This document shows, piece by piece, positions 7,135 through 8,702 of a DNA stretch of 8,702 bases. The notes under the pieces are model-generated. The model was not told where the DNA came from. It did not search any database and worked only from the letters and a program-made list of their open reading frames with translations. The position numbers and the translations under genes were made by a program. Within the stretch, counting starts at the first letter, position 1. The number at the start of each line of letters is the position of its first letter. The stretch comes from Thermomicrobiales bacterium (lineage in GTDB: Bacteria > Chloroflexota > Chloroflexia > Thermomicrobiales > UBA6265), in assembly GCA_030447145.1 (NCBI GenBank), contig JAUJLY010000094.1, forward strand, positions 1 to 8,702, given 5' to 3'.

Positions 7135-7416
7135 AAATCTGTCGTCCTCATGGGTGAGTGGGACAGGAGGGGCTCTCCCACCTATACGCACTGAGGGAAC
7201 CAACGTGCGCCATGGCGGGACCAGAGAGCGGACGAAAGTCGGCGCCCGGCTCCGTGCGAGGAAGGTGCCGTCGTCACGAGCGCACCACACCATCGAACAT
7301 CGATGCTCCAATCGTATCCGGCATCGATGGTGAAGGAGCGGATGGTCAACAACCGCGGGCCAACCCGTATGCGTTTCCGGCAGGCTCCATACACGTTGAT
7401 ACTGCGACGCGCGTCT

Positions 7417-7926
7417 CTATCCCGACACGATCTTTCGGATAGCTTCCAAATGCATCGCATAATGCACCGCGGAGGCACCGAGAATTCGGTTATGGACCAG
7501 TTGCCTGGCGGAATCCGGATTGCGGACCGGCATGTAGTCACCGGCTGGCATAGACAAGACGTCTTCCGGCACCGCTTCGATTGCCAGGATCAGCTCTCGG
7601 TGCCCCCGGGCGGAGGCATCCAGGGCTTCCTGCACCGACTCGCCTGCATGCGCTTCGCGGATCCGTTCGTTCAACTCATCGATGTGCTGATTCAAATCTG
7701 ATGTGGAGATTCGCATTGCCTCGTGCATTGGACTCCGGTTGAGGCCAGCGGTCACGGATGCCTCCCATGCCGTCACATGGGTGATGTGATCCTTCACGGT
7801 CCAACCCGCAGCGTCGATCGGGCCCTCAAGCTCCTCCGAAGACAACTCCGCAAGCCTCAGCCGGTACTCCGACCACACCTGTTCGATCGTCGCGAGCACA
7901 TCCGTCCTGGTCTGGTATTCCGACAT
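7417..7926 (-). CDS. DinB/ClbS-DfsB-like four-helix-bundle protein
   Basis: The 169-residue sequence is all-alpha and fits the DinB/YfiT superfamily, whose members are small cytosolic metal-binding proteins. Helix 1 spans about 6-28. Then comes the hallmark GWTVKDHITHVTAWE (41-55), with His50 as the likely first metal ligand, and helix 4 has VHYAMHLEAIR (154-164) with the HxxxH pair His155/His159. The three His match the usual DinB metal triad. The layout (N-terminal helix, ELSSEELEGPIDAAGWTVKD) is closest to the ClbS/DfsB group, which includes the colibactin self-resistance protein ClbS. Most relatives are uncharacterised, so function is not assigned: thiol-dependent transferase, hydrolase or detoxification are all possible. 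It starts 21 bp after the azlD stop on the same strand, so it is probably the last gene of an azlC-azlD operon. GGAAG lies 9 nt before the ATG and GGGAG 2 nt before it. Confidence 0.85.
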   Translation of the reverse strand: MSEYQTRTDVLATIEQVWSEYRLRLAELSSEELEGPIDAAGWTVKDHITHVTAWEASVTAGLNRSPMHEAMRISTSDLNQHIDELNERIREAHAGESVQEALDASARGHRELILAIEAVPEDVLSMPAGDYMPVRNPDSARQLVHNRILGASAVHYAMHLEAIRKIVSG

Positions 7927-7947
7927 TGCTCCCAGCTTCCACGTTGA

Positions 7948-8250
7948 TCATATTGCCTGTCGCAGCAACCACACCGTCCCGATACCTACCACCAACGCCA
8001 GGAAAAGATTCCTCCAACGCCGCATAATGATCGCCACCGCCATCAGTCCCACGATACCGGGCGCGCCCGCATCGATTGCCGATGGCACTACCAACGCCGT
8101 AATCACAGCGCCGGGCAAATAGGCCAGCCCGGCCTCCATCCGAGGCGAGAGTGTCACCCGGCCCATCATCCAGTACCCGCCCGCCCGCAGCGCGTAGGTC
8201 ACGGCCGCCATCAGCAGGATCGTGAGCAGGGCAGAGGAATGCACCGTCAT
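7948..8250 (-). CDS. azlD: AzlD family branched-chain amino-acid transport subunit
   Basis: AzlD is the small membrane partner of AzlC in a two-component exporter of branched-chain amino acids (AzlCD / BrnFE type). The 100-residue length matches the family. Hydrophobic segments are at about 7-20, 41-57, 63-76 and 81-97. Family-like sequences are VTYALRAGGYWMM near the first helix, LPGAVITALVVPSA (45-58) and RNLFLALVVGIGTVWLLR at the C-terminus. The start at 8250 is fixed by the ATGA overlap with the azlC stop, a sign of translational coupling. The frame stays open upstream to 8529, but that part is antisense-like and overlaps azlC. Confidence 0.92.
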   Translation of the reverse strand: MTVHSSALLTILLMAAVTYALRAGGYWMMGRVTLSPRMEAGLAYLPGAVITALVVPSAIDAGAPGIVGLMAVAIIMRRWRNLFLALVVGIGTVWLLRQAI

Positions 8251-8702
8251 GGCATGGCCCCGCCAGCATCCAGCGCTTCGTGGTGTGGACGCTGATCGGC
8301 CCGGAGCAGGGCAACAAGGAACCCTGCGAGTCCCCCCGCGATGACGTACCAGGTTCCCGGCAGAAGCCACCAAACAATCCAGGCCACCATCCCGGAGGCA
8401 CCCCACGGCGCAAGGTCGAACCGGCTGCGGTAGCCGCCAACGAGCATCGCCCCAAAGACGGCGGTGAAGGCAAAATCGAGACCGAGTGCCGCGGGATTGC
8501 CAATCGTCCCGCCGAGCATATGACCACACGCGACGGCAGGTACCCAGGCGAGCAGGATTGCCAGATTACAGCCTAGAACGATGCCGGCATCGCGGGCGCC
8601 ATTCCGGTACCTGGTCATCGCGACCGCCCAGGCCTCATCGCTCAGGATGTGCAAAACCGGGTAAACGATCCGCGGGGACAGACTTTTTAACCACGGCTCA
8701 TT
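8247..8702 (-). CDS. azlC: AzlC family branched-chain amino-acid transport protein, C-terminal part (cut by window edge)
   Basis: The frame is open from the right edge (first visible codon Asn) to TGA at 8247-8249, giving 151 residues of a protein family usually about 230-250 aa; the N-terminus lies outside. The conserved SDEAWAVA near visible residues 21-28 is the family D-E signature after the third helix. Hydrophobic segments follow: GIVLGCNLAILLAWVPAVAC, a short glycine-rich stretch (FAFTAVFGAMLVG), and a C-terminal pair (MVAWIVWWLLPGTWYVIAGG then LAGFLVALL). With AzlD it should form an exporter of leucine, isoleucine, valine or similar amino acids in the cytoplasmic membrane. It overlaps azlD by 4 bp. 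The operon promoter and any Lrp- or AzlB-like regulator lie beyond the window. Confidence 0.9.
   Translation of the reverse strand, partial: NEPWLKSLSPRIVYPVLHILSDEAWAVAMTRYRNGARDAGIVLGCNLAILLAWVPAVACGHMLGGTIGNPAALGLDFAFTAVFGAMLVGGYRSRFDLAPWGASGMVAWIVWWLLPGTWYVIAGGLAGFLVALLRADQRPHHEALDAGGAMP

Larger units (their letters stand above)
6890..7416. other. 527-bp convergent intergenic region with inverted repeats, no gene seen
   Basis: Short open frames here have no recognisable family features. Apart from the hairpins listed separately, it holds ACCTGG/CCAGGT (7010-7015, 7040-7045) and GTGGGA/TCCCAC (7158-7163, 7176-7181). It also holds a GAC-GAAA-GTC tetraloop hairpin (7231-7240) inside GAGC/GCTC arms (7226-7229, 7249-7252). 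The self-complementary CATCGATG occurs twice, 24 bp apart (7298-7305, 7322-7329). The palindrome GACGCGCGTC (7406-7415) sits just past the DinB-like stop. This may be two 3' UTRs with terminators, a structured small RNA or decayed sequence. I matched it to no known RNA family (tmRNA, RNase P, SRP, T-box and common riboswitches were considered). Confidence 0.5.

Noticed and set aside
7001..7333. Possible small protein gene in the convergent gap
   Set aside because: Arg/His/Pro-rich translation, no good ribosome site, and it reads through the hairpins at 7108-7134 and 7158-7181.
7140..7340. Known structured RNA (RNase P, tmRNA, SRP, cobalamin or TPP riboswitch)
   Set aside because: Some short strings look similar, such as GACGAAAGTC, but the conserved cores of these families are absent.
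1..8702. CRISPR array, mobile element, tRNA or rRNA
   Set aside because: No regularly spaced repeats, transposase or integrase motifs, terminal inverted repeats with target duplications, or cloverleaf sequences were seen on either strand.

Overview
The window is a GC-rich piece of bacterial chromosome (roughly 60% GC by eye) made of ordinary single-copy housekeeping and accessory genes. I see no insertion sequence, phage gene, CRISPR array, tRNA or rRNA. The gene set fits a Gram-positive-like, GC-rich lineage: an AcnA-type aconitase with a long inter-domain linker, a LytR-CpsA-Psr (LCP) envelope protein, a bacterial TyrRS, an AzlCD exporter and a DinB-fold protein. My guess is Chloroflexota (Thermomicrobia-like) or a relative of Actinomycetota. 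This is a low-confidence inference from protein style, not from a marker gene.

Layout from left to right. At the left edge is the N-terminal part of an NADPH-dependent FMN reductase (minus, cut by the window). It lies downstream of acnA (minus, 467-3340), with a hairpin in the 111-bp gap. A 406-bp gene-free stretch (3341-3746) separates acnA from tyrS (minus, 3747-5102) and must hold the acnA promoter. Just upstream of tyrS is a perfect 12-bp hairpin followed by a T-rich stretch, which is the best terminator in the window. It ends the LCP gene (minus, 5181-6122). A divergent spacer (6123-6319) separates the LCP gene from a plus-strand gene for a cytoplasmic thioredoxin-fold protein with an NCGGC active site and a TPR-like tail (6320-6889). 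A 527-bp gap between convergent genes (6890-7416) contains only inverted repeats. The right end is a minus-strand operon in the order azlC (cut by the window edge), azlD and a DinB/DfsB-like four-helix-bundle gene. azlC and azlD overlap by ATGA, and the DinB gene follows 21 bp after azlD.

Functionally, the blocks are the TCA cycle (acnA), translation (tyrS), envelope assembly (LCP), redox (FMN reductase, thioredoxin-like protein) and branched-chain amino-acid export (azlCD). Apart from the azlCD-dinB operon they look independent. I found no convincing new biological system. The items most worth a second look are the hairpin set tightly against the tyrS start with an anti-Shine-Dalgarno-like loop, the Ser/Pro/Ala-rich aconitase linker, the Tat-like signal on the LCP protein, and the structured convergent gap.
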